Origin: Monarcha castaneiventris obscurior
Lineage: Eukaryota; Chordata; Aves; Passeriformes; Monarchidae
Assembly (NCBI GenBank): GCA_026261815.1
Contig: JAMPIT010000884.1
Span: forward strand, 17,196,210-17,260,209
DNA: 64,000 nt
Direction of reading: 5' to 3'
Within the stretch, counting starts at the first letter, position 1, and each line of letters opens with the position of its first letter. The notes beneath the pieces were generated by a model. It made no database searches. It saw only the letters and a list, made by a program, of their open reading frames with translations, and was not told where the DNA came from. A program made the translations under genes and the position numbers. Below are positions 34,453 to 47,300 of this stretch, one piece after another.

Positions 34453-37400
34453 AAATGAAATGTTGATCCAAAATGAGAGATTTTGGGGCGTTGACCTGAA
34501 ACTTAAACTCTTGCTCTGGATTTCAACATAAAACAACATTTAAGTCAAAATGTCAGTTGGAAACAGAAATCATTGTGTTTTGAAACATTGCTACAGAAAA
34601 GCATGTTTTTCTTCTGAAAATTTCAATTTACATCAAACCATGTTTTCTTCTGGGAGCTTTTTTTTTTATTTTACCAGCTCTGTGTGTGTTTGTTGTGCTG
34701 CTTGAGGATTGGACATTTGCTCCAAACACACGGATGTCTGCAGTGGGATTATCCACACTGCGGATTCCTTATACAAGTCCAGGAATACACCTGCACCCAG
34801 ACTTTCTTAGGAACCTGAACGATTACAGAGTATTTAGCTACTGTAATTTAGGGAAATGGTCCATGGTGTCAGACGAGTAGCAAACAGAAACTCACTTTGC
34901 ACACAGAGGAGGAGTGGGGTCTGCTCCTGGATGCCCTCCAAAGCAGCATCTCTTCATCAGCATACAAGATTACACATCTATCTCCAAAGGCTGGCTTTGC
35001 AAAACTTTGGAAAGGAAAAGGTAAGTGGGCCTCTGGAAACACTAAACTACCTCTAAAAACTCGTTACTTATTTAATATTATTTCTTTGCAGAACTAGCCC
35101 TACAAACAAAAGCCTAATTCCAACCTCAGTAATCCACAAAATTTCTGTACAGACACATTTAGGCAGATGTACAGCTACCAGCACCCTCTGCCCTGCACAG
35201 AAACAACCAGCCAAAGCTTTCTGTGGAAGCAGGGACAATGACAGAAAGCAGCATTTTCCAAACACAAGGCTGTGCACTTTGACCAAAAAGGCCACACATC
35301 CCTAACTCCTTCTGCTTCAAACCCACGGACGAGGGCACAGCACAACAATTTACAGGGACTAGTCACAGACACAAGACCTCAGACTGCCACTTATCAAGAC
35401 AGTCTGGAAGATCCACGCAGCACACTGCTGAGGTATGCCAAGAGAAAGCCTTGCCAAGACAGGAGTGACAGAACCAGGTGATGAATGTGATGTGGTGATG
35501 CTGGTATCAAAAGCCAGAGATGTCTGTACGTGCGGACAGAGGAGCTGAAGGGAAAAGCAAAATCTACTTAGGTGGAGCCACAACTGTTGACTGAGCAGAC
35601 CAGCAATGTTTGCCTGAAACCAAACGGAGAACAGATTATGTTCAAGCAGCTCTGGAGCTTTTAACATCAGACCAGCGCCTGCTAGTTGATGGACTCCATG
35701 GATGTCAATCTACAGCCTGGGAATGGGTGTTGCTTTGGAGCTCTTTCAACCCCAGGCTGAGTTTAGAAAGCTATGACCACCCCACAGCAGCCTCTGACGC
35801 CTGTCCCTAGATGTCAGTGAGCCACAATTTCCACAGGACTGGACCCTATCCCTGCTCTAGCTCCCAGCACAGACATCCTCTTTCGCACAGGTCTGCTGGA
35901 TAATCCTTCCCTGGCTGTGGACAAAGGTTCTGGGCTTTGTGAAGACCTCACCACCTCTTTTACCAGGAGAAAGAACGAGCCACTGGACCAGCTGGAAGTA
36001 AGAGGATCATTAATACTCCTTGTTGCCTCAGGGAGGTGCAGGAGTTGGAAGAGGTAACAGGCAAAGCTTTCCAAGCCTGCTCCAAGGCATCCTGTGGTGG
36101 TCAACTTCCATCTGCTCAGCTGGGGATGGACTGCATGAAGCATGAGCTGTGCCAGCTCAGATCTCACCCAGGTTTACCAGAAGCAGCAACGAACTGACAG
36201 AACCTTCTCTGTAATGTATTAAAAGCACATTTCCTAGTTCAGCCTTGTCCTTAGGCTAAAGTAAGGCTTAGGTAACACAAACTAACTCTGTCTAAACTTA
36301 ACTGCTTCTCCTATTGCTTCTAACTTGGTTTTGTGCTTGAGTTGAAACCATTACCTGGCCTCTGTAAGTAGGGCCTGGTCCAGACTATCAAGGTTACCCC
36401 ACAAAACTTTTTTTTTGTTCAAGAAATTAAAAAAAAAAAAAAAATACACACTCCTCCCAACACCCCAGTGAACACAGTTGTGCTGACAAAGATGCCTCCA
36501 TGGTCACAGCTGTGCCCACAGAAAATGCTGTGGGCTCCCCTTCTTCCATGGGCTACATGGCACAGACACAGTCTAACACAAGCAGCCCAACTCAGACAGT
36601 AAATCGTTCCTGGTGTGTGAGTCTGACCTAATTGGCACCATTTTCTTGGAAGATAAAGAAGTTTTACATGTCTTGTAGATAAAAGTTCGAGTTGTTACCT
36701 GCGGTGGGGTTTTATACCACTGGGGTGCAACTGTTGTGCAGAAATACAGACCCTTAGATCTTCTCAGCATGCTGTGGAGGAGCTTTTGAGCCTTTCAGCA
36801 GGCTCTTTGGAAAACAGCAGAGATGCTGAAAGAGCCTGTGCAGCCTCAGTAAAAACTGAACAAAGCCAGCGCTGCAATTACCAAGCTTACCCAGCTGAAA
36901 ACCTCCTTGCCATTCATAAAAAATTATTACAAGTTCATTTTGAACATTGGCAAAACTCCCAAACAGCTAGTTGAGAATAGGTGGAAATGGGGAATAGTTA
37001 TAAAAACAGAAAAGAAATTGGGACAGGTAATTGGTCATAATTCACAGGAGCACTCACTGCACTCTACCTGTACCCCAGGCTGTGAAATCTCCACAGGTGG
37101 AATAACAGCTGCAGCCACCCACAAGGCTGCAGATGTGGCTGAGAAACCTGGTTTGTGCACACCACACACGGGAGCAAGAGCTGGCATTCTGGTCTAAAAC
37201 CAGAAGCCTCCATTGCAGCGTGAAGAATAATGGGGCTACCCCATGAGTATCTGCATCATCTCAGTGTCAGACTGTAAAGCTCCAGTCAGTTTTCAGAGAT
37301 GCAAAACTGACAGTGATGACAGCCACAGGATACTACAAACCTTCCCAGCTGTGACACAAAAACGATAATGGCAAAATATTTACTAAACAAAACCCTGACA

Positions 37401-40400
37401 TGCTGCCAGGACCAGTATTTACAGTAATTACTGACAAATCTGGGCCACAGAATATAATAAAGGAACCTGTAGAATTGTTTGAGCTGTAAAAACAGAAGGG
37501 GGGAAAAAAAAGGAACTTAATTTTCCTTTGTACAGTATCAATTTTTTATGATTAGAGACAATTTTGAAGTACTCAGGAACACCTCGGGGAGTAATGAACC
37601 CAACAGTCACAAAATTATTTTTTCTGAAAAATGTTCCATTAATGAAGACATGCTTGGGCTCATATGTCTCTCTCGACACTCTGTGATACATAACAAAGCT
37701 CAGAAAGGTTTTCCAGCTAAGCAAAGGAGATTCTCATTTAATTTGCCTTACAGTTCCAACTGCTCCATAATAGAGGTGCTGCAATGCTTCAGGACTCAGT
37801 TAAACAATGATACCAAACCAGCCAAAAAGCTAAATACAGAACAACTGGAAAAGAAAGATAAATTTAGCGAGCCCACTGAAATATTAGTATTCCTGTGACT
37901 TTTGTTAACCCTCTGCCCTTAATGATGGACAAAAACAAACCCAAAACACATGTTCCACCCAATCACTTCAGTCTCCCTCACCTCCAGCCGAGATGGGAGA
38001 GTTTACAGAAGATGTATTTTCCCTCAAATCCTTCAAATAAACCATGACTTAAACTTCATATGTGATCACAAACCTCTCTGTATAAGATAGAACGTTGCTC
38101 TGCTTTTCTTTCCCTATGACAAAAACTATCAAACCCTTTGAGCTTTTCCCATGAGCTACTTAAAACCACAAATTAATCTAAACCAAGAGCTCTTTAGCAA
38201 TCCCTGCACACAACAGTGCCATGAGCTCTCTGGCCACAAACCCCCTCCCACTCCAGGAAGACTCACTCCATTTGAGTATCCCTGCTACGTTGTGCATTAA
38301 TTCATCTCATTCTGTTTTGCTCCAGATGCTGAGATGAAGCTTTGCAAAATGGACTAGTCACTTTGAGTAATCAAGTCCAGACTACTCAAGAATGCCCAAG
38401 TATCCAAAATAGCTGAACCTTGGGAAAAAAAAGGGACCTTTGACAGCATTTAGAGTTGGATACCCCAAATCACCAGTCATGAAAACCCTGGCCTGTGTTA
38501 CCTTTGCTCTGAATATAAGAGTATTAAACCCAAGGCCACCGGGTTAGCTCAAAGAGGAGCAGAGGAGGCCAGGACTCAAACCATCCCTCTCATGTGGCAG
38601 ACCACAGCATTAGCTGCAGGCATGCCTGGAAAGAGACATCAGTCTGGGGTCTCCTGCAGGGTTATGCAGGACACAAATGGTTTGATCCTGATGGTTTTAT
38701 TTAGATGGACAAGGCTGCCAGCTTGGGCCCTATTTACTCTCCTGAACCCGGAAATTCTAAAGAAAGCAAATTCTGTCCAGCCTGACAGAAACAGGAGCAC
38801 TCCCTTTCCTCTGCCTGTCCCTCTCTCCAGCTCCTCTGAAGCTGAGGGGCACATCACTCACTTCTCAAACAAACTCACACAAAAGCCAGCTTGGGGAAGC
38901 TCAGCTGGGAACAAAGTGAAATAAGGAAGATGACTTTGCGGGGAAGCACCTCCTGCTTCCCCACTGCTGGGAGCCCGATGGGAGCAGAAAGAGGCACTGT
39001 CCCTTTAGAGCTGGCCAGGGAGCAGCTCAGCATGCCTGGCCTCTGGGAGCAACCACAGCCTGAAGGAAAATGACTGTGGGCTACAGCGGGACAAGGGGAG
39101 ATTTCCTGAAGCCCACTGCAGGATAAATACTCAGAGATGAGAGCACAAGGCACCCTCCAGTCCTGAGGGCTGTGCAACCAGACTTAAAAATAAAACCTAC
39201 AAGAGGGAGAACTGGCTTGCCCGGGACCTTGAAAGAGCCAGCATCCGCCGAGAAGAGGGAGCGAGCAGCAAACCACCAGCCCCAGGCAGCCAGGAAATGC
39301 GGCAGCAGGAGCCAGACCCACAGCCCAGCCACAAGAGAACAGGTCGGCTTAGGAGGGATGCAGCCGGCTGGGGAGTTAAATTTAGACAGGTAAACATTCC
39401 GAGGGGAAGAGATGGGGTTCGCACAGCCCTCACGTCTGCCACTGCCAGCCCCTGGGGAGAGCCCTTCAAAGAACTGCTGGGGGGCTGAGGCACCTCGGAA
39501 TAGGGCTGTGGGGGCCAGTGGGCTGGGAGCACACAACCGTGTGGGCATTTTTACCCCAGCGTTTGCTCCAAGCATCTTCCTGCCTGGCAGCCTCCCCAGC
39601 AAGCAGGAAAGCTGTTGAGAGAAGCATGGAGGACACTGCAGCCCAAGGAAAGGTGCAAGTCTGGGGTACACAGGGCACCAGGGGACCTTGCAAAGGAAAT
39701 GTGCCACGGCAAACCCAACCAGCAACACAGGGGCCATAGCACCACTGTAGCCATTTGGGTGTCAGAGCCCTTTTGAGCTCCCTTTCTGAGGGAAAAAAAG
39801 AGTAAAAGAAGCAAGGAGTTAGTCTTGCAAACTCAGCCAACCTCTAGAGCCTGAGTCATCCAGACCCCATGAACTGGAGGGGACACACAGCACCCCCTTC
39901 CCTGCCCTGCCTGCAGGGGCAAGCCATCAAAGCTCGAGGCCTGTTTCACAGCCCCAAGGACCAGGGAAGGATCCCCACGGGCAGGACACACTACAGCCAT
40001 GTGGCTGTGCACAGAAGGCACGTGAGAGCATCCCCACTTTGGGCACTGCTGGGTCCTGCCCCAGAGTGACCATCTGCCCCGCTGACCCCGCAGCTCCACC
40101 TCTCACAGAGCTGGCCAAGGCGTGTGGGAGCTTTACCAAGTCCTAAGCCAAAGCCTGGAGGGGGGTGGTGGATCACAGGGTCTGGTCTCCTCTGTAATTC
40201 CGTCCATATGGTCTCAGCCAGTTGTCTCTGCAGTGAGCCCAAGAACATGCACTTCAGTAAAGTGTCCCTTCCAAAGAGACACCCTGTCTTTATTGGAAGA
40301 TTTTAAGAGCTGGAGAAGCAAACGCTGCCTTTGGTCGTTTGTTCTGAAGGTTAATCACCCTGCTGTTAAAAACACTGCCTGTTTCTAACAGAGCCTAAAT

Positions 40401-42862
40401 GCCCAGCCACATGCCTTGAGTTCTCCTCTTGAATTAGAAAGCTCTCCGAGCACCAGCTACTTTCAGAGCTGCTGGAAACAGTCAGGTATCACACCATGCT
40501 ACATCTTCATGTTCTTTCTGAAATGCTACCCAGGTCCTCATTCCTTAAATCTCCCATTAGAAAAGGATTTTTTTAGTCCAGGAGAAATTCCCCTGAGCCC
40601 TCTCTGCGCTGCCTTCAGTTTTAATAAAGTCTGTATGCCTTCTCCCAGGAAGCAAAGCTCCCTTTCTATGCAAAAGTGGAATCAAATCACAGACTGCCCT
40701 GTCTTACATAACATGCCTTGGCTGTCCACATCCTGATTTTAAAAGTACTGTGTTAAAAAAAGTCTCTGAAATGCTCAGTGCGTGTGTGCATGCGTGTGTG
40801 TCCAATTTATTTGGAAATGATGAAATGGTTTTCACTCGAACTTTGATCAACTGCTAGGAAAAAAAGATCTTATGAATAGAAACAATTTATATTCATTTAA
40901 ATGAGAAATCATGCAGTTTTCAGAAAAGAGCTGGTTTCCCTGTGCGACTTGAAACCCAAACCCAACAACTTCAGGACAAAAGACTCAAGATGTGAAGCAG
41001 TCCAGAAACAGAGGGGCCTACTGGACTGGAGAAAGGGACAAATAGCTTAAAGGTAACTTTAAATCTCACAGTATTTGATCTGCTCCTAAAAGAACAAGCT
41101 CCTGGAGACTTTGCTATACAAGAATGTTCATTTTTCTTTAAAACACATGACCCCCAACTTTCTAGACCCAGCTCTTTCCAAATTTCTACTTTTTTACAAC
41201 TGATGTAATGAATTCTGGCAGACTGGGAGGGAAAGGGCCGAGAAAGAAGACTTCTCAGGGCTGGGAGCCTGCAGCCACAACTTCAGCTTCAGCCTTCCTA
41301 AACAGAGATCAGTCACGTGTGGAAGGACATTTTCAATGTCCATGCCCTAGAGACAAGGGAAAGGACTCAGGGGCTGCTTACAGCTACTGAGAGGAGAGGT
41401 GAGCAAATACTGCAGGAGCCTGGGAGGGACTCCTTTCCAAAAGGAAGGAATCTGCTGCAGACCCTCCTGGGCACAGAAACGTGAGTGAGCAACGGAGCCT
41501 GTCAGCAGAGGAAACCCACGGCTGGAACGGGGCCAGCTCACTTCCCCAGCTCTGCCTCCAAACCTGCACTGGCAGCTCATCCTCACGCTTCTCTCCTCAC
41601 AGACTCAGCTCATTTCTCTAAAGAAGGAGATAAAAACCCGAGTACTTGGGCCAGCTTCTCTGCACATGTGGCGACTCATCCCATACCCTGGATGTCTGGG
41701 GTGAAAAACATTCCACCTGAATTCTCGCAGAGCCCAACCTTCACCTTGGCTAAACCCAGGTGTCCATGCACAGGACACTGCTTTAAGAGGAGTCTGTCTC
41801 TCTCCTGCCAACTTGGAGAAAGCCCACTTCCTTCTCTTTTGGGAAGAAGAACCCAGCTTGGTTCTCCATTTACAACTACACCTGTGTGACACAAGACAGG
41901 CACCTGCAGGTGAAACTGCCACCATCAGGAAAAGTGGTCCCTTCAACTCGTGTGTCGATGCCCAGCAGCAAATGTGAGAAGGAACGGCCATGACAAGCTC
42001 ACACCTGAGCGTTGGTGTGATGTGGGGAGGCTGGGGGAGGCATTAGAGATGTGCAAGCACCAGGCAGGCTCCAAAGGGAGAGATGGACAAAGACAAGTGG
42101 AAAGGAGAGAGATACCTTGTGCGTGCCCGGTGCCACACAAACATTCTGTGCTTTGTGGACACAAAAGCCCTCATGAAAGGCACCAAGAAAGAGCCCTCAA
42201 CACCCAGGCAGATAAGGAAGCATTGATGCACGCTGTCCTCATGTGCAGGAGATGTGGAGTAGAGCAGTTTACACTGGAAATGTGCAGGTGCACACCAGGA
42301 ACACAATGCACCCAAGTTGAAGACGGCTATGAAGAAGTTGAAGTTAGAACACAAGTGCCAGTGCATGGGTAAGAAACAGAAAACACAAAAAAACCCCAAC
42401 CCCAAAGATGAACAGGCGAGTATGTGGGTGCAGGCAGCAGGGCAAGACCGATGATAGGGCAGCCAGGAATGCATTAAGGCGTAGGTGAAAGTTGGATAGA
42501 GAGACTTACAGGGACACTCATCTGATGGCAGAGGAAAACTATCAAAAACATGGGGCAACAAAGTCTATCAGAGCACACAAAAATATGTTTGGGGAAGTTG
42601 TTTTACCCATACCACTAAGGGAAGTATTGCACCACAATTCCCAGAAGAAAAGCCAAGTTTCATAAAAGAGCGCGTCTGTTACAGACATAGCCGGGATGTT
42701 CGTACCCTGGCACTGTGAAACCGGGCACGCTTTCACTACTCATCTGTGCTTCCACGAGCACAAGAACCCTTTCCCATGCCACATGCCACGGCTTGTGCTG
42801 GCACGTGCAGCCACACCACAGGTAGGGGTGAGAAGGACACTGTGGGTGCTCTCAGGAAAGCC
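34453..42862. other. Intergenic DNA, no gene recognised
   Basis: About 8.4 kb without a recognisable exon. Simple sequence includes T/A runs at about 34665 and 36408-36445. The stretch 39.1-39.85 kb has several overlapping minus-strand frames (up to 218 codons) without known motifs. AATAAA at 40623-40628 on the + strand has no gene before it. AT-rich blocks around 37430-37720 (ATTAATGA, TTTTATGATTAGAGAC) look like non-coding elements, but conservation is untestable here. Confidence 0.45.
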
Positions 42863-43140
42863 ACTGTGCTCACGCTCAGGAAAAGGATCTTCATCCAACA
42901 GTGCAATCCCTGTGCTCACAGTAAGGTCCATCTCACTGGAGTAACATCTGTTTTGCTGAACTCATGTCTGTCATGCCTGAGGAACATCTGTTTCACCCGC
43001 ACAGCGTCTGCCACCCGGGAGGAGCATCCCTCGCACCCCAGCAACATCCCTCGTACCAGAGAGCGGCCCCTCGCACCTCGGCAGCGTCTCTCCTGACACC
43101 GCAGGTCTCTCCCACCGCAGCAACACCTCCCAGGCCTCCC
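42863..43140. repeat. Degenerate 20-bp tandem array at CpG-island edge
   Basis: Cutting the sequence every 20 bases from 42863 gives roughly fourteen related units such as AACATCTGTTTTGCTGAACT, AACATCTGTTTCACCCGCAC, AGCGTCTGCCACCCGGGAGG and AACATCCCTCGTACCAGAGA. The shared pattern is (A)xCxTCTCTCxCACCxxAG. The units are strongly diverged, and left-hand units are less GC-rich than right-hand ones. The array runs into the CpG island with no gap. Confidence 0.75.
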
Positions 43141-44345
43141 CGGGGCCACCCCGCCGTCGGCCCCAGCCCCGCGCTCCGGTGGCCCCTCGGCTGCTCCGTG
43201 TCGCTGGCGGGCTGGCCCGGGGGCTGCTGCCCGGCGGCCCGGCCCCCGACGGCCCTGCCCGCGATCGGGGGCTCCGCGCAGCCCGGGCCGCCCGAGCCCC
43301 GCAGCCCCCGCCCCGCCCCGACCGGCGGTCGCCCCGGCCCGGGGGCGTCTGCCGGGGTCGGCGGCAAAGTGCGGCCGCGGCTCCCGGGCTGGGAGAACCG
43401 GCAGAGCCCCGGTACCGCCCGCGTCGCCTCCCGTCCCTTCGGGGGCCGCGCAGGGAGGCGGCCGGCCCCGGGACGAGACGAGCCCGGGGGTCCGCACCGC
43501 CCGGCGCGGCCGAACACCTCCCGCCCCCGGCCTCCTCCTCCTCCCGCCGCGGGCCGGGGCCGCCTCCTACCTGCATCTCCCGGGCGCCGCGTCCCCGGGC
43601 GGCGGCGGCGGCAGCGGCAGGGGCAGGGGCAGGTGAGCGGGCGCCCGCGGCGGGCACGGGGCTCCGCGTCCCGCTCGGCGGCGTCGCGGCGGCCGGAGAC
43701 CGCGAGGGGACGCACCTGCCCCGGGGGCCGCCGCCCCGTCCCCGCGCCGGGCCGAGCCCCCCGCCGGCTGCGAGAGGGGAGCGGGGGGACGCTGCCGGCG
43801 CTGCCCTCCCCGTCGCCGCTGCGCTGCGGGAGCGGCGGCACCGAGGACGACTCCCGGCCGAAGTTGGCGGCGGCGGCGAGTGCCGGGCCCGGGAGGTGCC
43901 GGCGGATCCCGGGGGCTCCGGCCGCCTCCGCCCCGCCTCCCCCCGCCCCGCGCCCGCCCCCCGCGCCCTGCGCCCGCCCCGCCGCGGGCACCGCCGCCGC
44001 CGCCGGGATGGGGCTCCTGGAGGGGCCGGGCGGCCTCCCCCGCCGGGGTGGCCCGGGGATGGGGCGGGCGGGAGCCCGGCCCGGGGGGTGAGCTGCGGGC
44101 CCGCTGCCGTCGGGGGGGGCCGTGCTGGCGAGTGAGGGGCGACGGGGAAGGAACGCCGCGGCCCCGTGCGCTGGAGGCCCCCGGGCTGGCTCCCTCCCTG
44201 CGGCCCCCGCAGCGCCCCGGGCCCGGCAGCGCAGCCCCCGCGGGGACACTCGGTCACTCGTGGGTCGCTCCCAGCGCATCCCTGCGGCGCTCCCTCCTCG
44301 CCGGCTGTAAGCGCCCGGCCCGCCCCGCCGCCCTGAGCTGCCGAG
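43140..44345. promoter_or_regulatory. Orphan CpG island, probable promoter of an unidentified transcript
   Basis: About 1.2 kb of extreme GC content with dense CpG and GC-boxes, as strong as the FBXL14 island. It holds consensus donors on both strands: CAG|GTGAGC at 43632/43633 (+), and on the minus strand ATGCAG|GTAGGA with the exon ending at 43571. Either would fit a GC-rich first exon. Frames of up to 463 codons run through it on both strands, but they are low-complexity Gly/Pro/Arg/Ala products of GC bias and resemble no protein. No downstream coding exons were recognised, so a non-coding RNA or a gene extending outside the window is likeliest. Confidence 0.6.
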
Positions 44346-47300
44346 AGCTCCGTGCCCTCCACCTCTCGCTGCGGGGGCTCAGCAGCACCCTGCTCGTGTG
44401 GCTCCCGGCCCGGCAGACAACGCGCTGGGAGTCAAAACCCCTCCGGTACGGGCGGCAGGGCTCCTGGCTCCCGCCAGCGGAGGGCTTTTGACCTGGTGAC
44501 CTACTGCTTCATCTCAGCAAGGATTTTTGGCATCTGTCTCCCAGAGAGGGTGGGCGGCTGGGTTGCAGCGAAGGTGCGAATGAGGCACCGAATGGTGCGG
44601 GGATGCTGCTGAAATAGACTGGCAAAGTTTGGCAGAGGAGACGCTGCATGAAGCTCTTGATGCGGCTGGCACTCAACAAGCACATCCATCCCTTGCCTGC
44701 AACACCAGGAATCACACCGGGGGCTGTCCCCCACCCTTCTTCCCATAAAACTTCACAGATTCACAGCCAGATCCCGTTCTCACTTTTCCTGGCAGAAGCA
44801 GGGAGTAGCTGCACAGGCATTAGCAGGATCACCACAAATTTATGCTGGTGTGACTGAAAGCGGTGCCTAGCTCCTGCTGGGCATCCCGGTGCACGGAGAC
44901 AGGATTTACGTGCCTGGTCTCCGGGCTTGGTGGCAGCTCTGCAGCAGCCAGGAGTTACACTTGTTTTGTCCAGGTCCCCATCTCTGGGCCCCACATGGTC
45001 AGGCATCCAAAGTCCCCCCGCACCAGGAGCTGCAGAGCCTCACACGCAGTGCAAAGAGCACCTTGCTGCTCCTACGCGTACACAGACTCACACATACAAA
45101 GATCCAAACGGAATTACATCAGGGAGGCATTTAGCCCCCTGGAATTCCTCGAATTTATACTGGCTTGGGACAAAGTGCAGCTTGAGACACGCATCCTGAC
45201 ACAAGCATCTTGTTTCAAACAGCTCTGAGCATCCGTTTGGGTTCAGAGTGGAAATACGTGAGCATTTTTAGAGGAGCAGGTAAGTGTTTGAATACAGGCT
45301 ACACACTACAAGTAACTGAAGGCTCCAACTGTCTTAATTCATGACCAACTGCACCAGTGGTTCCCATCACTGTAGTCATTAATGAGACTTTCTTCTAATG
45401 GGAGTAGGAGATAGAGGAGGTACAGCTAGAGGTAAATAGTAACCCAGTGTTTGTGGCAGGAAATAAGGAGCCATTGTCCTCAGCGCTGTGTCACTAGAAA
45501 GATAATAGTTGGTACAGCAAATGCCAACTAATTAGAGGGCAAAGGAAGTTGAAATTGCAGCTGGCTGCAGGAAATTTTAGGTGCCAGCTTTTTCACTCTG
45601 AGGCAAAGCCTGTTTACCATCTGGGCTGTTGCTCCCTGCTTGTCTGTCACACTTCTAACTTGCACGTTAAGGCTGCAGAGGGGAGGGGCAGGGTGCTCTT
45701 GTGGGGACCCAGCAAACAGCAGGGACCCGTCCTGGGGCCTGGAGGTGTGAAGGGGACTGTCACAGAACTGAGGATTGGTAACAAATTGCTTGGTCTGTAG
45801 AGTTATCTGCTTTTTCACTTTTGGTCCTGCAAGGGACAGCTGGCCACAACAGGTCAGCAGGCCAGAGATCCCCGTCCCTCCCCACAGGAGCCCTCCCAGG
45901 ATGGTGCCTTACATCAGGGTTAGAGGGAGCAGACGGGGAAGGCAGAGCCACTGGACCACCAGCAGAGACAGCACTGGATATACCTGTTCCTGAACACCTG
46001 CAGCTAGGGGCCGTGTGGATTATTCAAAAAAGAGGCCAGATTATTGAAATACCATGCTGGCCTCAGCATAGCCCATGAGGAAGATGGGAATTCCTGCAGC
46101 TTTAATCCATCCTTGATGTCTGCACTCCTGCTTTGGTGGGACGAGAAGGGCCATTGAGAGGTACATACGTGTGTGTCAGGAGATGCTGGGTGCCAGGAAG
46201 GGCAGGAGGGACAGCTGGGGATGTGTGTCTCCAAAACTGGGTGGGAGTGATTCCACTTGGAGGGCCTGAGAAGAGGCTAAGCGTCCTCAGCCAGCAGGAC
46301 TGAGGTGCATGGCCCATCTCAGAGGTCTGTGTCTCACAAGGGGGATGCCTTGGCAGTGCTGCCACTGCTGAGGACAAAAAACTCCACAGAATGAGCTGGT
46401 TCTAGTGTTGGTGTGGGTGGGTGATGACAGGAGACCACCAATTGCTTTGCCTTACTGTGCCCTCTCTGCTGAAATGAATTTGTTTTCTTCCTGGAAGGAA
46501 AAAAGTTGGTTGCCTTCTTTTCTTCTAGTCTCCCCCCCAAGACTGCCGTATCCTCCACCAAAACATCACCCTGTGAATGTCATTCCACAGTTTTTGTCCA
46601 CTCCATCTACATATTCCTCCATCTACAGAGCAGGGCAGATAAGAGAAGGGCTCTTGCATCCAGACAGGGGTGATCCTTGCTAGGGGTTGGGAAGGGGAGC
46701 ACAGCTGCCAGTAAGGAGGAGCTCCTGTCTCATCCCAGCTGCCAAAGGTGTTGTCTACATGTTCTTTACATGTCCCAATATGATGAAGCCTCAATGATTT
46801 AATGATGGGCAGTGTCCACAACTGGGTCTGGGCAGGATGTGGACTCCAGTCCATGACCAGAGTCTGGCATGTGACTAATATTGGTGGGAGACACTGTACA
46901 GCACACCCAGGGAAGATGTTCCATCTGCTCAGTTGCAAAAAGCAGCTTAACCCATGCAGCTCCCTGGACAATACAAGCTGATTTATTTCTCTTCATCTCA
47001 CTGGAACATTCCCATTGCTCCAGTTGTCCTCATGCTCCTCCTTCTCTCCTACTACAGCAGTGCATTTTGTGTCTCTCCCCTCACTGGTCTCTGCTCCTAG
47101 TGAGCAGGAAGAGGCTGGGGAAGTGCTCAGACTATTTGAGATGTGGAAATACTAAGCTCACTCGGCAGAGGAGAAGAGCAATTTAAAATGTATTAAGGAA
47201 TATAAATCCCTCTCAGTTATGGCAGGACCCTGCAGAATGTATTCAGAAGCAGGAGACCTTGTCACTAGAAACTCAGCCACGTGGCTCTGACTTCTCTCAG

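Noticed and set aside
39081..39840. 218- and 124-codon minus-strand frames with hydrophobic stretches
   Set aside because: Hydrophobic runs come from Leu/Ala/Trp-rich chance translation. The frames overlap one another in different phases and match no known protein.
42916..44362. Frames of 193-463 codons on both strands in the second CpG island
   Set aside because: Low-complexity Gly/Pro/Arg/Ala sequence produced by GC bias. No domain, and both strands are equally open.
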